Source: Roseiarcus sp963767245
Lineage (GTDB): Bacteria; Pseudomonadota; Alphaproteobacteria; Rhizobiales; Beijerinckiaceae
Reading direction: 5' to 3'
Assembly: GCA_963767245.1 (NCBI GenBank)
Contig: CAVYDG010000033.1
Coordinates: 85,910-149,909 of the forward strand
DNA: 64,000 bases
The notes under the pieces are model-generated. The model saw only the letters and a list, made by a program, of their open reading frames with translations, had not been told where the DNA came from and did no database searches. Both the position numbers and the translations under genes were made by a program. Below are positions 24,184-33,517 of the stretch, piece after piece. The first letter of the stretch is position 1, and every line of letters starts with the position of its first letter.

Positions 24184-25545
24184 ATGGCGCTCAAGATCGG
24201 CGACACAATTGTTGGCGATCCTCAGCTCGCCGACATCGCGCGCGCCGTTGACGCCGCACCGCAGAGCGCAAATTGGAGGATCGAACTCGACAATGGCGAG
24301 GACGATCATATCGAGGCCGCCGCTTCGCCGCGCGGCGACTATGTGGTGACCTTCGTCGATCGCGGACGACGTTTCACCGCGACGGCGCCCGTCGCTGCGG
24401 ACCGCCTCAAGACCATCCTTTCGAAGTATCACGACGGCGATACGGAATGGCGGGATCAGGCTGACTTTGTGGCCGAAGGCGGAAAGGGCGCGCGCGAGCG
24501 CGCCGCTCGTCGCATAAGCTCAAAGCCTCCGGCGTGGGCGATCGTCCTCATCGCCGGCGCGTTTTTCGGATTGCCAATTCTGTGGCGGTTTCTGCCCGAA
24601 TCGGGCGCCGCCAGGGGAGCCGCGATCGTCGGTGGGCCGATCACCGTCATGCTTGTGGCGATGATCGTCAGCAAGCTGCTGCAGCTGCGCCGTGCGGCCA
24701 GCTGGCCGCAGGCGACCGGGCGGATCACCAAGTCAGTCGTCGCGACGCGGCGCGCGAGACCTTTCGGCAGGCCAATGCAGGTGATCAATTTCCCGGCGAT
24801 CGAATATGAGTTTTCCGTCAACGGACGCAAATGCACAGGTCAACGCATTTCGATCGGCGAGGATGCCGGCGGCGCCAACATCGAGGCCACGCTGGCGCGC
24901 TATCCCGTCGGCGGGCAGGTAACGGTCCATTACGATCCCGCCGACCCGGAGAATTGCGTCCTCGAGCGGAACGCCCCCTCCCTCGTTCCGCTGCAAGGTT
25001 GCGGCACGAGCTTGACGAGTCTCGCGGCCATCGGCTTTTGCGTCTACTGGGCCGTCGGACATTACGACGGCGTCATCGCGCCGATGTGGGCGACCGGAAA
25101 TGGGCGCGTCGCCATATGCGCTACGGTGGTCGGACTGCTTTCGTTGATGGCGTATTTTGGTTCGCTGATCATCGCCAAGCAAAACGAACGGCCTTGGTCC
25201 AGCGTCAACGGCACGATCGTCGACAGTCGAACGGAAAGCGATAGCCAGGGTCGGCAAACGAGCTACTCGCCGTTGATCGAATATTCCTATTTCGTCTTCG
25301 AGAGGGAATATCACGGTCGGGCGATCACGACGGACGACCAGGGCGCCGACACGCTCGCAGAGGCGGAGAAGATCGCAGGCCGCTATCGGAAGGGGCATCC
25401 GGTGATTGTCTATTACGACCCCTTGGACCCGCGCGACGCGATGTTGGAACGGCCACCCGCTAACCGCTCGAACAGGATCGCGTTGGCAGTCGGGGTCGCC
25501 AGCTTCATTGTCGCCATTTACGCGAGCGGCCGTTTTCACTTCTGA
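24184..25545 (+). CDS. Membrane protein with two DUF3592 domains
   Basis: A 453-residue protein of unknown function. The first 100 residues are soluble (MALKIGDTIVGDPQLADIA). Membrane helices lie at about 117-135, 148-165, 275-292, 309-330 and 432-450. Two copies of the DUF3592 core follow the helix pairs: SWPQATGRITKSVV ... AIEYEFSVNGRKCTG ... VTVHYDPADPENCVLE, and PWSSVNGTIVDSRT ... LIEYSYFVFEREYHGR ... VIVYYDPLDPRDAMLE. The YDPxxPxxxxLE box is diagnostic. A tandem arrangement in one chain suggests internal duplication. It is alone, divergent from the isochorismatase remnant. Confidence 0.8.
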   Translation: MALKIGDTIVGDPQLADIARAVDAAPQSANWRIELDNGEDDHIEAAASPRGDYVVTFVDRGRRFTATAPVAADRLKTILSKYHDGDTEWRDQADFVAEGGKGARERAARRISSKPPAWAIVLIAGAFFGLPILWRFLPESGAARGAAIVGGPITVMLVAMIVSKLLQLRRAASWPQATGRITKSVVATRRARPFGRPMQVINFPAIEYEFSVNGRKCTGQRISIGEDAGGANIEATLARYPVGGQVTVHYDPADPENCVLERNAPSLVPLQGCGTSLTSLAAIGFCVYWAVGHYDGVIAPMWATGNGRVAICATVVGLLSLMAYFGSLIIAKQNERPWSSVNGTIVDSRTESDSQGRQTSYSPLIEYSYFVFEREYHGRAITTDDQGADTLAEAEKIAGRYRKGHPVIVYYDPLDPRDAMLERPPANRSNRIALAVGVASFIVAIYASGRFHF

Positions 25546-25765
25546 GGCCGAGACGCAGCGCCCGCTTTTGGATGGTCCAACGGCCGCTCTTGGGCGGGCA
25601 GCGCGCCCCGTTCCTCGTGAATCAACGTATAGGCGAAACTTTCGAGCGCGGTGAAGTCAGCGCACGAGAATGTGACGCGACCCCGGCGCAGACGTCATGG
25701 CCCCGCTTTACGAAACCGTCTATCCGAATTAGCCTTTGGTGAGATGCAATAAGGGACGGTCGACC

Positions 25766-26410
25766 ATGCCTGGCGCGCGAAGTCTTCTCCTGATCAGCCT
25801 TGCGACCGTCGCGATCCCGGCGGACAGGGGAACAGCCCAGGCCCTGTTTCAAATTCCGAATTTCGGTCAGCCGCCGGCGCAAACTGAAACTTATCTGCCG
25901 CCTGACGCCGATCCGAATTATTCGACTCCGGGAGGCTACGACAAAGACGTCGACATGCACCTCACGACACGCAAGGAGGTCAGCGATCCGACCGGCGAGC
26001 CGGCGGGCACGGTCACCATCAACACCCATGAGCGCAAGCTCTATCTCTCCTTGGGCGCCGGGCGGGCGATCCAGTATGGCATCGGCGTCGGGCGGGAGGG
26101 CTTCGCATGGAAGGGGCAGGCCCAGATCGGCCGGAAGGCGTTCTGGCCCGGTTGGACGCCGCCGCCGGAGATGATCGACCGGCAGCCGTACCTGCCGCGG
26201 CATATGGAAGGCGGCATGGAGAACCCACTCGGCGCGCGAGCCCTCTATCTGTTTGAAGACAAGAAAGACACCTTGTTTCGCATCCACGGCACCAACGAGC
26301 CCAACTCGATCGGCAAAGCCGTATCGTCCGGCTGCATCCGAATGATGGACGCCGACGTGATCGATCTCTATGGCCGGGTCGCCAAGGGAACGCCCGTGGT
26401 GGTGCTTTGA
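25766..26410 (+). CDS. L,D-transpeptidase (YkuD domain), exported
   Basis: A 214-residue periplasmic enzyme that makes 3-3 peptidoglycan cross-links or attaches proteins to peptidoglycan. The ATG at 25766 follows AAGGGA and starts a signal peptide (MPGARSLLLISLATVAIPAD). The YkuD domain covers about residues 88-214: VTINTHERKLYLSLG, then HGTNEPNSIGKAVSSGCIRM with His174 and the catalytic Cys190. The Pro-rich region before the domain (about 30-60) is probably a linker. Full length for the alphaproteobacterial group, which has many paralogues. Convergent with the DUF4331 gene. Confidence 0.92.
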   Translation: MPGARSLLLISLATVAIPADRGTAQALFQIPNFGQPPAQTETYLPPDADPNYSTPGGYDKDVDMHLTTRKEVSDPTGEPAGTVTINTHERKLYLSLGAGRAIQYGIGVGREGFAWKGQAQIGRKAFWPGWTPPPEMIDRQPYLPRHMEGGMENPLGARALYLFEDKKDTLFRIHGTNEPNSIGKAVSSGCIRMMDADVIDLYGRVAKGTPVVVL

Positions 26411-26443
26411 CGACAAGTCGGTCGCCGTCGCGACCCTCAGTCC

Positions 26444-27448
26444 CTATTTCCCATGTGGCGGGCCGAGGTACGGGAATTCCCTGAGTACGTCGGTGTGCGG
26501 CTTGAGACCGGTCGGCGGGATGTCTCCCTTCGAAAGGAAGGCGAGACGGGTATTGATGACGTCGTCAGTGAAAACGCGGCCGTTTGGGTATTTCGCCGGC
26601 TTCGACGAATCGAAGCTCAGCATGTCGGGCAGGATGCCCTCGGCGTGGATCGCCGCTATCGCTTCCTCGCGGGTGTAGCCGCCGGTATGCCCCATCAGAT
26701 GGACGAACTGATCGGTCCAGCGATGGACGTCGTTGACGGGCTCGCTGGCGTTGTATTCGAGCTTGGTGTCGTCGGTGTTGAAAAAGCTGCTGACCGACGG
26801 GTGGCCGGCGCGATCGACGTGATTTAATTTACCGTTCTCGCGCAGGCTGCAACGGCCCCAGATGCGTATTGCCGGGTTGCCGAGTTCGCTCGTCGGCATC
26901 TCGATCGTGGTGGAGAACACATTGGCTTGCGTATTCGAGTCGACGCCGGTCCACGGCGGTTTGCCGGCCACGTGCAGGGCCGTGAAATTCCTGCCGCCGC
27001 GGGTGTCGAAGAGGTTCTTGATGCCGTCGTAGTCAAAAAAGAAGGCGTCGCTGCGCGACCCGGCGCAGAACGTATAGGCGCCGGATCGGACGATGTTCGG
27101 TTTGGCGCCGAAGGAGACCGCGGCGTCGGCGATGATCTTCGTTCCGACAACCTCGGGCGAGCGGGCTTCGGGGCCTTTGGCGACGTAGACGCTCACCGTC
27201 TGCTTGTCTCCTTCCGGTTTCGAGAAGACGTAGCTGATCGCGATGTCGGTGAGGCAATCGCCGTCGTTGTCGATGTTGAGGCGGTAGATGGCGTCGGGAT
27301 GGAGCGCGTCGGCTCTCGGATTGGCGTTGAAGATGATCGCGGTCCGCGCTGGATCCGCGGGCGACTGGAAGGCGTAGAGGTCGCAGAGGTCGAGCCTTTG
27401 GTCCCCGAGAGGCGGGCCCAGGCTCAAGCCGGTAAAATGATTCGACAT
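26444..27448 (-). CDS. DUF4331 domain-containing protein
   Basis: A 334-residue protein. The Met at 27448 (MSNHFTGLSLGPPLGDQRLDL) follows GGAGGGAGA and opens with the family motif DQRLDLCDLYAFQSPADPARTAI. Later: LNIDNDGDCLTDIAISYVFS, FDYDGIKNLFDTRGGRNF and WGRCSLRENG. DUF4331 proteins are soluble, beta-rich and of unknown function, often described as membrane-associated or secreted. There is no signal peptide here. The C-terminal 80 residues include a DRAGHPSVSSFFNTDDTK stretch and end at GPPHGK. Confidence 0.85.
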   Translation of the reverse strand: MSNHFTGLSLGPPLGDQRLDLCDLYAFQSPADPARTAIIFNANPRADALHPDAIYRLNIDNDGDCLTDIAISYVFSKPEGDKQTVSVYVAKGPEARSPEVVGTKIIADAAVSFGAKPNIVRSGAYTFCAGSRSDAFFFDYDGIKNLFDTRGGRNFTALHVAGKPPWTGVDSNTQANVFSTTIEMPTSELGNPAIRIWGRCSLRENGKLNHVDRAGHPSVSSFFNTDDTKLEYNASEPVNDVHRWTDQFVHLMGHTGGYTREEAIAAIHAEGILPDMLSFDSSKPAKYPNGRVFTDDVINTRLAFLSKGDIPPTGLKPHTDVLREFPYLGPPHGK

Positions 27449-27741
27449 TCTCTCCCTCCCTTTGCGCGTCAACAATCCAATCTGGCGCGGCCGCTCGCGG
27501 CGCCTGAGCGCGAAAAGGACTGGCGCGCAACAGGCAGGGGCGGGCGCCCGCGATCGAAGCTATCCGGTCGGTTGTCGGTTGCGCAAGGTCGTTGTCGGAG
27601 ACCGTGCAGCCGGATTGTTCGATTCCGCCCCGACCGATAGTATCGGCGAATTGGGAGGAACCCGCGTCGTGCTTTGAGGTCAGGTCGCTCTTTCGCGGAG
27701 CGCCTCGACAGATCGAGGCCGGCCCGGCTGGAGGGTTTCCA

Positions 27742-28482
27742 TTGCTACGGGCCGGGCTCGCGGTTCTCTTAGCGGCGGTCTTGGAGCTGTCCGGCGCAGC
27801 AGTTGCAGGCCCACTCGAACATTCCGACACGCTGGATCAGAATTGATATTCGCGAATAATCTCGCCGCACATCGAGGGTGACACCCTCATCATCGAGGGC
27901 AAGATCAACTCGCACATTTACGACTATCTGGCGTACGAGGCCACCCGTGTTGCCGCGGTCAGAATGATCGAACTGAACTCTCTCGGCGGGAACGCCGAAT
28001 GGGCTTTGGCGATCGCTCGCAAGGTCAAGGATCTGGGCAAAACGACCTCTCTACGATCGGGCCACTACTGCGCGAGCGCTTGCGCTTATATCTTCGCCGC
28101 CGGGCGTGAACGGACGGCCTCGGAAGACACCTGGATCGGCATTCACGGCCCATCCCTCGGCGCAGGCTACCTCACCAATTTTCAAGGGTTGTGCTTTGTC
28201 GATCGTGAGAACCAGAGCGCCTTCGAGCCGCAAAAACCGGGCTGCCAGCAATTCCTGGATCATTGGTATGCGGTGACCATGGCGAGCGCCAACGAAGGCT
28301 TTGACGGCATGGAATCCAATGGCGTCTCGCCCGATCTGCGCAAAACTTATTTCGATATGCCCGACGATCCCGACTGGCCGGCTCATATGAACGTCGTCCG
28401 CAAGCCCGACTGGCCGCTGAGCGCCAGGGAGGCCTTGAAATACAACTTGGTGACGAAGGTTCTGCAAAAGACCGCTTTTTAG
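27742..28482 (+). pseudogene. Exported ClpP/crotonase-fold protein with in-frame stop
   Basis: A TTG start at 27742 with a GGAGGG site (27730-27735) opens a signal peptide, LLRAGLAVLLAAVLELSG, with cleavage near AVAG. TGA at 27844-27846 then interrupts the frame. The same frame continues without shift: SPHIEGDTLIIEGKI, MIELNSLGGNAEWALAIARKV, and SGHYCASACAYIFAAG, where the Ser in CASAC is the expected nucleophile of periplasmic serine-hydrolase relatives of ClpP (COG3904-like). It ends at 28482 after about 246 codons. ATG 27964 could restart a 172-residue product, but that would lack the signal and first strands. A single base change to TGA explains the break. Substrate unknown. Confidence 0.7.
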
Positions 28483-29621
28483 CGGCCCGCGCCTCGATCC
28501 GGCGCCAAGGTGAACACGGCGCATGGCGAGGCGATGCCGCGGAGCGCGTGCTCACCTAGCGGGACGAGCGGCGACCCGGTCTCGGCGGCAAAGGCGCCCG
28601 AGATGAGGACCTCCTTCCCGAGCGGCCGGCATAGCCCCTCCAACCGGCTGACCAGATTGACGGCGGGGCCTATTGCCGTGAAGTCGAGCCGATCGGCGGC
28701 GCCGATATTGCCCCACAGAATCTCGCCAAGATGCAGCGCGATGCCGAAGGGCAGGGGCGCGAGACCCTCCCGCTGTCGCGCTGCGTCGAGATGCGCCATT
28801 CCGGCCCGGGCCGCGGCGACGGCGCTGAGCGCGGCATGGCAGGCGCCGCCCGGCGCCTCGCCTGCGACCGGGAAGATCGCCAGCACCCCGTCGCCGATGA
28901 ATTTGAGCACTTCGCCACCGAAGGCGTGGACCGAAAGCGCAATTCGGTCGAACCACGCGTCGAGGGTCGAAATAACCTCCGAGGCGGGATTGCTCTCGGA
29001 AAAAGCGGTAAAGCCGCGCAGATCGGCGAACAGCAGCGCGGCCTGGATCGTCTCGCCGACCCCTCGCCGCAACGGACCCGTGAGCACCCTGGCGGCGCTG
29101 CGCCGGCCGAGATAGGCCTCGAGAGCCACTGTCAGCGTCGCTCGCGCGGTCAGGGCGGCGAGCGGGGCGGCGGCGAAGCGCGCGGCCTCGCTGAGGCGGC
29201 GAGCTTCAGCGGCGGTGAAGGGACGCGGCCCGATCCAGCTCAGGGTCGGGCCGTCCGGCTTTGGCCCGACCGTATCCTCGTGTACCGGCCCGGCCTCAAG
29301 GCCGGCGAGCCAGCGTCGGCCTGCTTCGCCAGGCGAGCTATCCGCTGGGAGGGCAAGGCCTCCGGGCAAGAACCCTAGCGCCTCGATCACCTCGTCGCTT
29401 TCGGCCCGCCACAGCCAGGCGCGCCGGGCGATGAGCGGATGTGGCGCAGCCAGGGCCAGCGCTCCGCCGGCCAACGGTGCGCCGTCCGCGATCAGTTGTT
29501 GGCCGAGGTCCGCCAGAAACCGCTCGGGTGACGGCGTTTCGGCCGCCGCGTCAACCAGCCAGGCGAGGGCTGAAGAGAGCTGCATGGATCGATCGTCGGC
29601 CGGACTTTGCTTGCCTGTCAT
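28479..29621 (-). CDS. Class III adenylate/guanylate cyclase
   Basis: A 380-residue soluble protein that should make cAMP or cGMP. The cyclase domain occupies about residues 185-375: ALLFADLRGFTAFSE gives the first metal-binding Asp, GGEVLKFIGDGVLAIF the second, and DFTAIGPAVNLVSRLEG the transition-state Asn and Arg. The N-terminal half (MTGKQSPADDRSMQLSSALAWLVDAA) is helical and unlike known sensors; it has PLAGGALALAAPHPLIARRAWLW, a pattern common in Hyphomicrobiales cyclases. Start choice is between Met 29621 and Met 29585. Its stop lies within the end of the upstream convergent gene. No regulator is linked. Confidence 0.88.
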   Translation of the reverse strand: MTGKQSPADDRSMQLSSALAWLVDAAAETPSPERFLADLGQQLIADGAPLAGGALALAAPHPLIARRAWLWRAESDEVIEALGFLPGGLALPADSSPGEAGRRWLAGLEAGPVHEDTVGPKPDGPTLSWIGPRPFTAAEARRLSEAARFAAAPLAALTARATLTVALEAYLGRRSAARVLTGPLRRGVGETIQAALLFADLRGFTAFSESNPASEVISTLDAWFDRIALSVHAFGGEVLKFIGDGVLAIFPVAGEAPGGACHAALSAVAAARAGMAHLDAARQREGLAPLPFGIALHLGEILWGNIGAADRLDFTAIGPAVNLVSRLEGLCRPLGKEVLISGAFAAETGSPLVPLGEHALRGIASPCAVFTLAPDRGAGR

Positions 29622-29790
29622 TGGCGTTTGGGTTTCGCTGTCTGCCGGGCCACTTCTGGAACGTCTATTCGGTAGCGTCGCCAATGCGCCAACATTCAAC
29701 CAAACGGTTGAATTGCGGGCGCCGAGCGCCCATATTGAACCCACCTTAGACCAGACACGCGTTGGCTCCCCTTCATGTGAGGATAACCCG

Positions 29791-30252
29791 ATGGATCAAT
29801 CGCTCATCGTCCGGCGCGAGACCCAGATCGCCGCTCCGCCCGCCACGGTCTTCGCCTTCCTGACCGATCCGCAAAAGATCATAAGCTGGATGGGGGCCGA
29901 GGCGACCACCGACGTCCATCCGGGCGGACTCTATCTCGTCAAGGACGTTGCCGGGCGGCTGGGGCGCAACGCGCGCGGGCAGTTCCGCGAGGTCGTTCCG
30001 GTCCACCGTCTCGCCTATAGCTTCGGTTGGGATGGCGACGACGCTGTGCCGCCAGGTTCGGGCCTGGTCGAGATCGACCTCCTCGACCGTGATGGCGGCA
30101 CTCTCGTGCGCATGACCCACACGGGACTTCCCGACACTCAGCAATGCGCAAATCACGCCAAGGGTTGGACCCACTATCTCGGTCGCCTGGGCGTGGCCGC
30201 CGCCGGCGGAAGTCCCGGCGTCGATGATTTCGCCCGCCGCGTCAGCGTCTGA
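29791..30252 (+). CDS. SRPBCC (AHSA1-type) domain protein
   Basis: A 153-residue START/Bet v1-like protein with a hydrophobic cavity. Family features are RRETQIAAPPATVFAFLTDPQKI, WMGAEATTDVHPGGLY and the closing KGWTHYLGRLGVAAAG. ATG 29791 follows GTGAGGA. Ligand unknown; such proteins are often coupled to ArsR regulators, but none is adjacent. It is divergent from the cyclase gene, and its last 79 bp overlap the 3' end of the opposite-strand monooxygenase. Confidence 0.88.
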   Translation: MDQSLIVRRETQIAAPPATVFAFLTDPQKIISWMGAEATTDVHPGGLYLVKDVAGRLGRNARGQFREVVPVHRLAYSFGWDGDDAVPPGSGLVEIDLLDRDGGTLVRMTHTGLPDTQQCANHAKGWTHYLGRLGVAAAGGSPGVDDFARRVSV

Positions 30253-31448
30253 GGCCCGAGGCCTTCGCGCATCACGAAGCGCCTCAGCGGCCCGATCGCG
30301 GAGAGCGTCGCCATGGACGCGCCGCGGGCGAAGTCGAGCGGCGCGAAGCGCGTGAGAAGCGCGCGGTTGAGACCGTCGACCACGCCGGTCCTCAGCACAA
30401 TGTCGGGCCGCCTTAAGCCTTCGTAGGCGCTGAGAGCTTCCGGGCCGCCGATGTCCCGGCTGGCGCTGCGCGCCTCGCCGGCGCAACCGACGATCGCCTC
30501 GACGTCGCGCAAGCCCAGATTGAGACCTTGGGCGCCGATCGGCGGAAAAACATGGGCCGCGTCGCCGACAAGGGCGAGCCGCGTGGCGACGATCCTCGGC
30601 ACGACCTGACGCGTCATTGGAATAATTCCGCGTTCGCTCTCGATCCGCATCGCGCCGACGAGCGACTGCGCCTGGCGCTCGATCTCAACCGCCAGCGCCT
30701 CGATGTCGAGCGCCTGGCGCCGGCGCGCGTCCTCGTCCGCCATCACCCAGACGAGGCTCGACCGGTTGGGCGCGGCGGGAGCGGCCGGCAGCGGCGCCAG
30801 GGTGAATGGTCCGCCGCGGGTGTGGAACTCGGTCGAAAAGTCGTGATGAGGAAGCCGGTGGGAGAGTAGCGCGGTCAAGGCGCTCTGCCCGTAGCGGTGG
30901 ACGCGCACGCCGAGCCCGGCGGCGCGGCGCGCTTTCGAATCCCGGCCGTCGGCGCCGACGGCGAGCGGGGCCGAGATCGTCCGTCCGTCTTCGAGCCGCG
31001 CCCGCACGGCGTCGGCAGTGAAGTCATAAGACGCGACGCCGCTCGTGACGCGCTCGAGGCCGGACGCGCAAGCGGCCTCGGCGGCGAGCGTTTCGGCCAT
31101 CCTGTCGTTTTCGATGTTCCAGCCGAACGCGTCGAGGCCGATTTCCGCCGCATGGAACTCGACCGGGCGGGGCGGAAAGAGCGTTCCCGTGTCGTCGATG
31201 AGGCGAAGGGATTTGAGCGGCGCGGCTTCGGCCCGCAAGCGCGTCCAAACGCCGAGCGAGTTGAGAAAGGCGACCGAGGGATCGAGGAGGGCGACGGTGC
31301 GGCCGCGCCCGGTTCGCTCGCGGGCGCCGCTCAAAACGACGTCGAAACCGGCCCGGGCAAAGCCAACCGCCGCAGCAAGACCTGCGAGTCCGGTTCCGGC
31401 GATGAGGACATCCGGGTCGCGCGCGACCGGCGTCTCGCCAACACTCAT
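30174..31448 (-). CDS. UbiH/COQ6-family FAD-dependent monooxygenase
   Basis: A 424-residue aromatic-ring hydroxylase, probably of ubiquinone synthesis. The start at 31448 (MSVGETPVARDPDVLIAG) leads straight to the FAD-binding GTGLAGLAAAVGFARAGFDVV. Other family motifs: ADGRDSKARRAAGLGV (NADPH/FAD DG motif), then GDAAHVFPPIGAQGLNLGLRD and VVDGLNRALLTRFAPL near the end, typical of UbiH/UbiF/UbiL. Which ring position it modifies cannot be read from sequence. The 3' end overlaps SRPBCC by 79 bp (convergent), and the pcs gene diverges from its 5' end. Confidence 0.88.
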   Translation of the reverse strand: MSVGETPVARDPDVLIAGTGLAGLAAAVGFARAGFDVVLSGARERTGRGRTVALLDPSVAFLNSLGVWTRLRAEAAPLKSLRLIDDTGTLFPPRPVEFHAAEIGLDAFGWNIENDRMAETLAAEAACASGLERVTSGVASYDFTADAVRARLEDGRTISAPLAVGADGRDSKARRAAGLGVRVHRYGQSALTALLSHRLPHHDFSTEFHTRGGPFTLAPLPAAPAAPNRSSLVWVMADEDARRRQALDIEALAVEIERQAQSLVGAMRIESERGIIPMTRQVVPRIVATRLALVGDAAHVFPPIGAQGLNLGLRDVEAIVGCAGEARSASRDIGGPEALSAYEGLRRPDIVLRTGVVDGLNRALLTRFAPLDFARGASMATLSAIGPLRRFVMREGLGPQTLTRRAKSSTPGLPPAAATPRRPR

Positions 31449-31594
31449 GGTCGGTCTCCCCAGCGGTTTCCCCCAAAAAGCCGGTGTTCGTACGGCTACG
31501 ATCGGGGAGACGGCGCGGCGCAACTTTGATAAGGCGGAAGGCGCAAGGTCAAGCCGACGCCGGCTGAGCCGCGCCTTCGCTGGCGGCGAAGCGG

Positions 31595-32323
31595 ATGGGG
31601 CAGGGCATGTCGATCGAGAAGCGGCCTGTTGACGTCGCGCGCGCGGCGGGGTTTTCCGTCCACGTCTTCACCGCCACCGGCGCGCCGGTGGCTGTGCTGG
31701 CGCTTTATGCGGCGATCGAGCGCAACTTCGCCGCCTGCTTCGCCTGGCTCGGCGTTGCCTTTTTCATCGACGGGATCGACGGCACGCTGGCGCGCGCGGC
31801 GAAGGTCCAAATCACGGCCGCTTCGATCGACGGCGAGATTCTCGACCTCGTGATCGACTTCCTCACTTACGTCCTCGTACCGGTGGTCGCGCTCTGGCGC
31901 TCAGACCTGATGCCGACCCAGGTCTCGTTCTGGATCGGGCTCATCGTCACCATCGCGTCAGCGCTTTATTTCGCGGACACGCGGATGAAGACCGACGATC
32001 TGTGGTTCCGCGGTTTTCCGGCGACCTGGAATGTCGTGGTGCTCTACCTGTTCGTCCTGCGCCCGCCCTGGATTCTCAGCGCGATCGTCCTTCTGGGAGC
32101 GGCTGCGATGATGTTCGCGCCGGTCGTGTTCGTGCATCCGCTCAGGGTGGCGAAATTGCGAGGCCTCACCATCGCCATGAGCATCGCCTGGGGCGCGCTC
32201 GCGGCGACGGCGGTAGCGATGAAACTCGAGCCGCCCGCTTGGGTGGGCTGGGGCCTGATCGTGACGGCGGCCTATTTTCTGAGCCTACCGCTGTTCCGTG
32301 GCTCGCCCTGGGCGCGAGATTGA
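31595..32323 (+). CDS. pcs: Phosphatidylcholine synthase
   Basis: Pcs (242 residues) condenses CDP-diacylglycerol with choline to make phosphatidylcholine, a pathway typical of plant- and host-associated alphaproteobacteria. The CDP-alcohol phosphotransferase site is FIDGIDGTLARAAKVQ followed by IDGEILDLVIDFLTYVLVP. The chain has about eight membrane helices and ends in SLPLFRGSPWARD. Start is ATG 31595 or 31607 (MSIEKRPVDVARAAG); ribosome sites do not decide. tRNA-Cys lies 92 bp downstream. Confidence 0.9.
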   Translation: MGQGMSIEKRPVDVARAAGFSVHVFTATGAPVAVLALYAAIERNFAACFAWLGVAFFIDGIDGTLARAAKVQITAASIDGEILDLVIDFLTYVLVPVVALWRSDLMPTQVSFWIGLIVTIASALYFADTRMKTDDLWFRGFPATWNVVVLYLFVLRPPWILSAIVLLGAAAMMFAPVVFVHPLRVAKLRGLTIAMSIAWGALAATAVAMKLEPPAWVGWGLIVTAAYFLSLPLFRGSPWARD

Positions 32324-32414
32324 GCCGAATTTGGCCGGACGATCGAAGCGCCTTGCGATGGGAAGCCAATCCTTGGTATAGCCGCCCATCGCGATGCTGC
32401 CTGGCTTCATCGCC

Positions 32415-32488
32415 GGCCTCGTGGCGGAGTGGCTACGCAGAGGACTGCAAATCCTTGCACCCCGGTTCGATTCCGGGCGAGGCCTCCA
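32415..32488 (+). tRNA. tRNA-Cys (GCA)
   Basis: A 74-nt cloverleaf with encoded CCA end. The acceptor stem GGCCTCG (32415-32421) pairs with CGAGGCC (32478-32484), followed by T and CCA. The anticodon loop CTGCAAA (32445-32451) has GCA; the T arm is CCCCGGTTCGATTCCGGG. Confidence 0.95.
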
Positions 32489-32539
32489 ACCGGTTTCCAC
32501 CTGGGGCGGGCGATCCGCTCCGTATTGCGGGCATGAGCC

Positions 32540-33211
32540 ATGGGGGCGCATATTTCCGCCGAAACAATGCTCGACCGGCGTGTGCACATGGTCAACGGCC
32601 AGCTGCGCACCGGCGGAATTGTCGACAAGGCGTTGTTGGAGGCGTTCCTCGAAACGCCGCGCCAGCGCTTTGTCGCTCCGGAATATGAATCGCTCGCCTA
32701 CCTCGATCGCGAATTGCCTGCGCGCGGCGCGGCGAACCGCAAGCTCATGGAGCCGTTGACCCTGGCGCGAATGCTGCAGGCGGCGAGAGTCGTTCCCTGC
32801 GATCGCGTCCTCGATGTCGGGGGCGGGTCTGGGTATTGCGCCGGGCTCCTCAGCGCCATGGGAGCGAACGTGACGCTGCTGGAATCGGATCCGGGCGCGG
32901 CGGCGGCGGCGCGGGTCGAGCTCAAGGGGCGGGCGAATGTCGTTGTGGTCGAGGGCTCGCTCGACCGGGGCGCAGCCAATCGCGGGCCGTTCGACCTCAT
33001 CGTCGTCGAGGGGGCGTTCGCGACCTCCGCGAAAAGTCTCCTCGCCCTTCTGGCCGATCCGGGACGTCTCGTCGGCGTCGACGCGTCGAGCGCGCCGTCG
33101 CAAGCGGTTCTCTGCGAGAAGATCGGCGCCGGGCTCGGGCGACGGGCGCTGTTCGAGACCCGCGCGGACGTCCTAGACGGCTTCCAGCCCGGGGTGAGCT
33201 TCGCCTTCTAA
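32540..33211 (+). CDS. Protein-L-isoaspartate O-methyltransferase-like protein
   Basis: A 223-residue SAM-dependent methyltransferase of the PCMT type, which repairs isoaspartyl residues. The helical opening (MLDRRVHMVNGQLRTGGIVD) and PRQRFVAPEYESLAYLDRELP match the family, and SAM motif I is VLDVGGGSGYCAGLLSAMG (about residues 92-110). In the usual position of the Thr/Ser active site the sequence reads NRKLMEPLTLARML instead of the standard TISQPY-like motif, a variation seen in the alphaproteobacterial copies placed before tolC. Activity on isoaspartate is therefore uncertain. Start may be ATG 32540 or 32567. Confidence 0.82.
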   Translation: MGAHISAETMLDRRVHMVNGQLRTGGIVDKALLEAFLETPRQRFVAPEYESLAYLDRELPARGAANRKLMEPLTLARMLQAARVVPCDRVLDVGGGSGYCAGLLSAMGANVTLLESDPGAAAAARVELKGRANVVVVEGSLDRGAANRGPFDLIVVEGAFATSAKSLLALLADPGRLVGVDASSAPSQAVLCEKIGAGLGRRALFETRADVLDGFQPGVSFAF

Positions 33212-33218
33212 GGCTCGG

Positions 33219-33254
33219 ACCCGACGCGGAAAGAGCCTCGCTCCCACGTCGGGT
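33219..33254 (+). terminator. Hairpin after the PCMT-like gene
   Basis: ACCCGACG (33219-33226) pairs with CGTCGGGT (33247-33254) around a 20-nt loop, followed by GTCTCATGTTT. A weak terminator candidate. The remaining sequence up to 33517 contains no gene that I can support and probably holds the tolC promoter. Confidence 0.35.
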
Positions 33255-33517
33255 GTCTCATGTTTGCGACGCTCGGCGGAAAAATCGGCCCTTACGCGCC
33301 GGCGGGGTCAAAGTGCGCGTGGCGCGGACAGGATTATCGCCTATGATGGCTTGTCCCGGCCGCTTTCCGCGAGCGGGCGAGACGCGCGTTTGTGATCGGT
33401 GTCTTTCGTGGCTGGCGGGTTGGCGTCTTTGATTTTCGCGTCGGACATGCGAGTTAAACGACTTGCGAGGGCGTCGGCCGCCGCTTCTACGTTGCGGCGA
33501 GGGCGCATGAGGCGACG

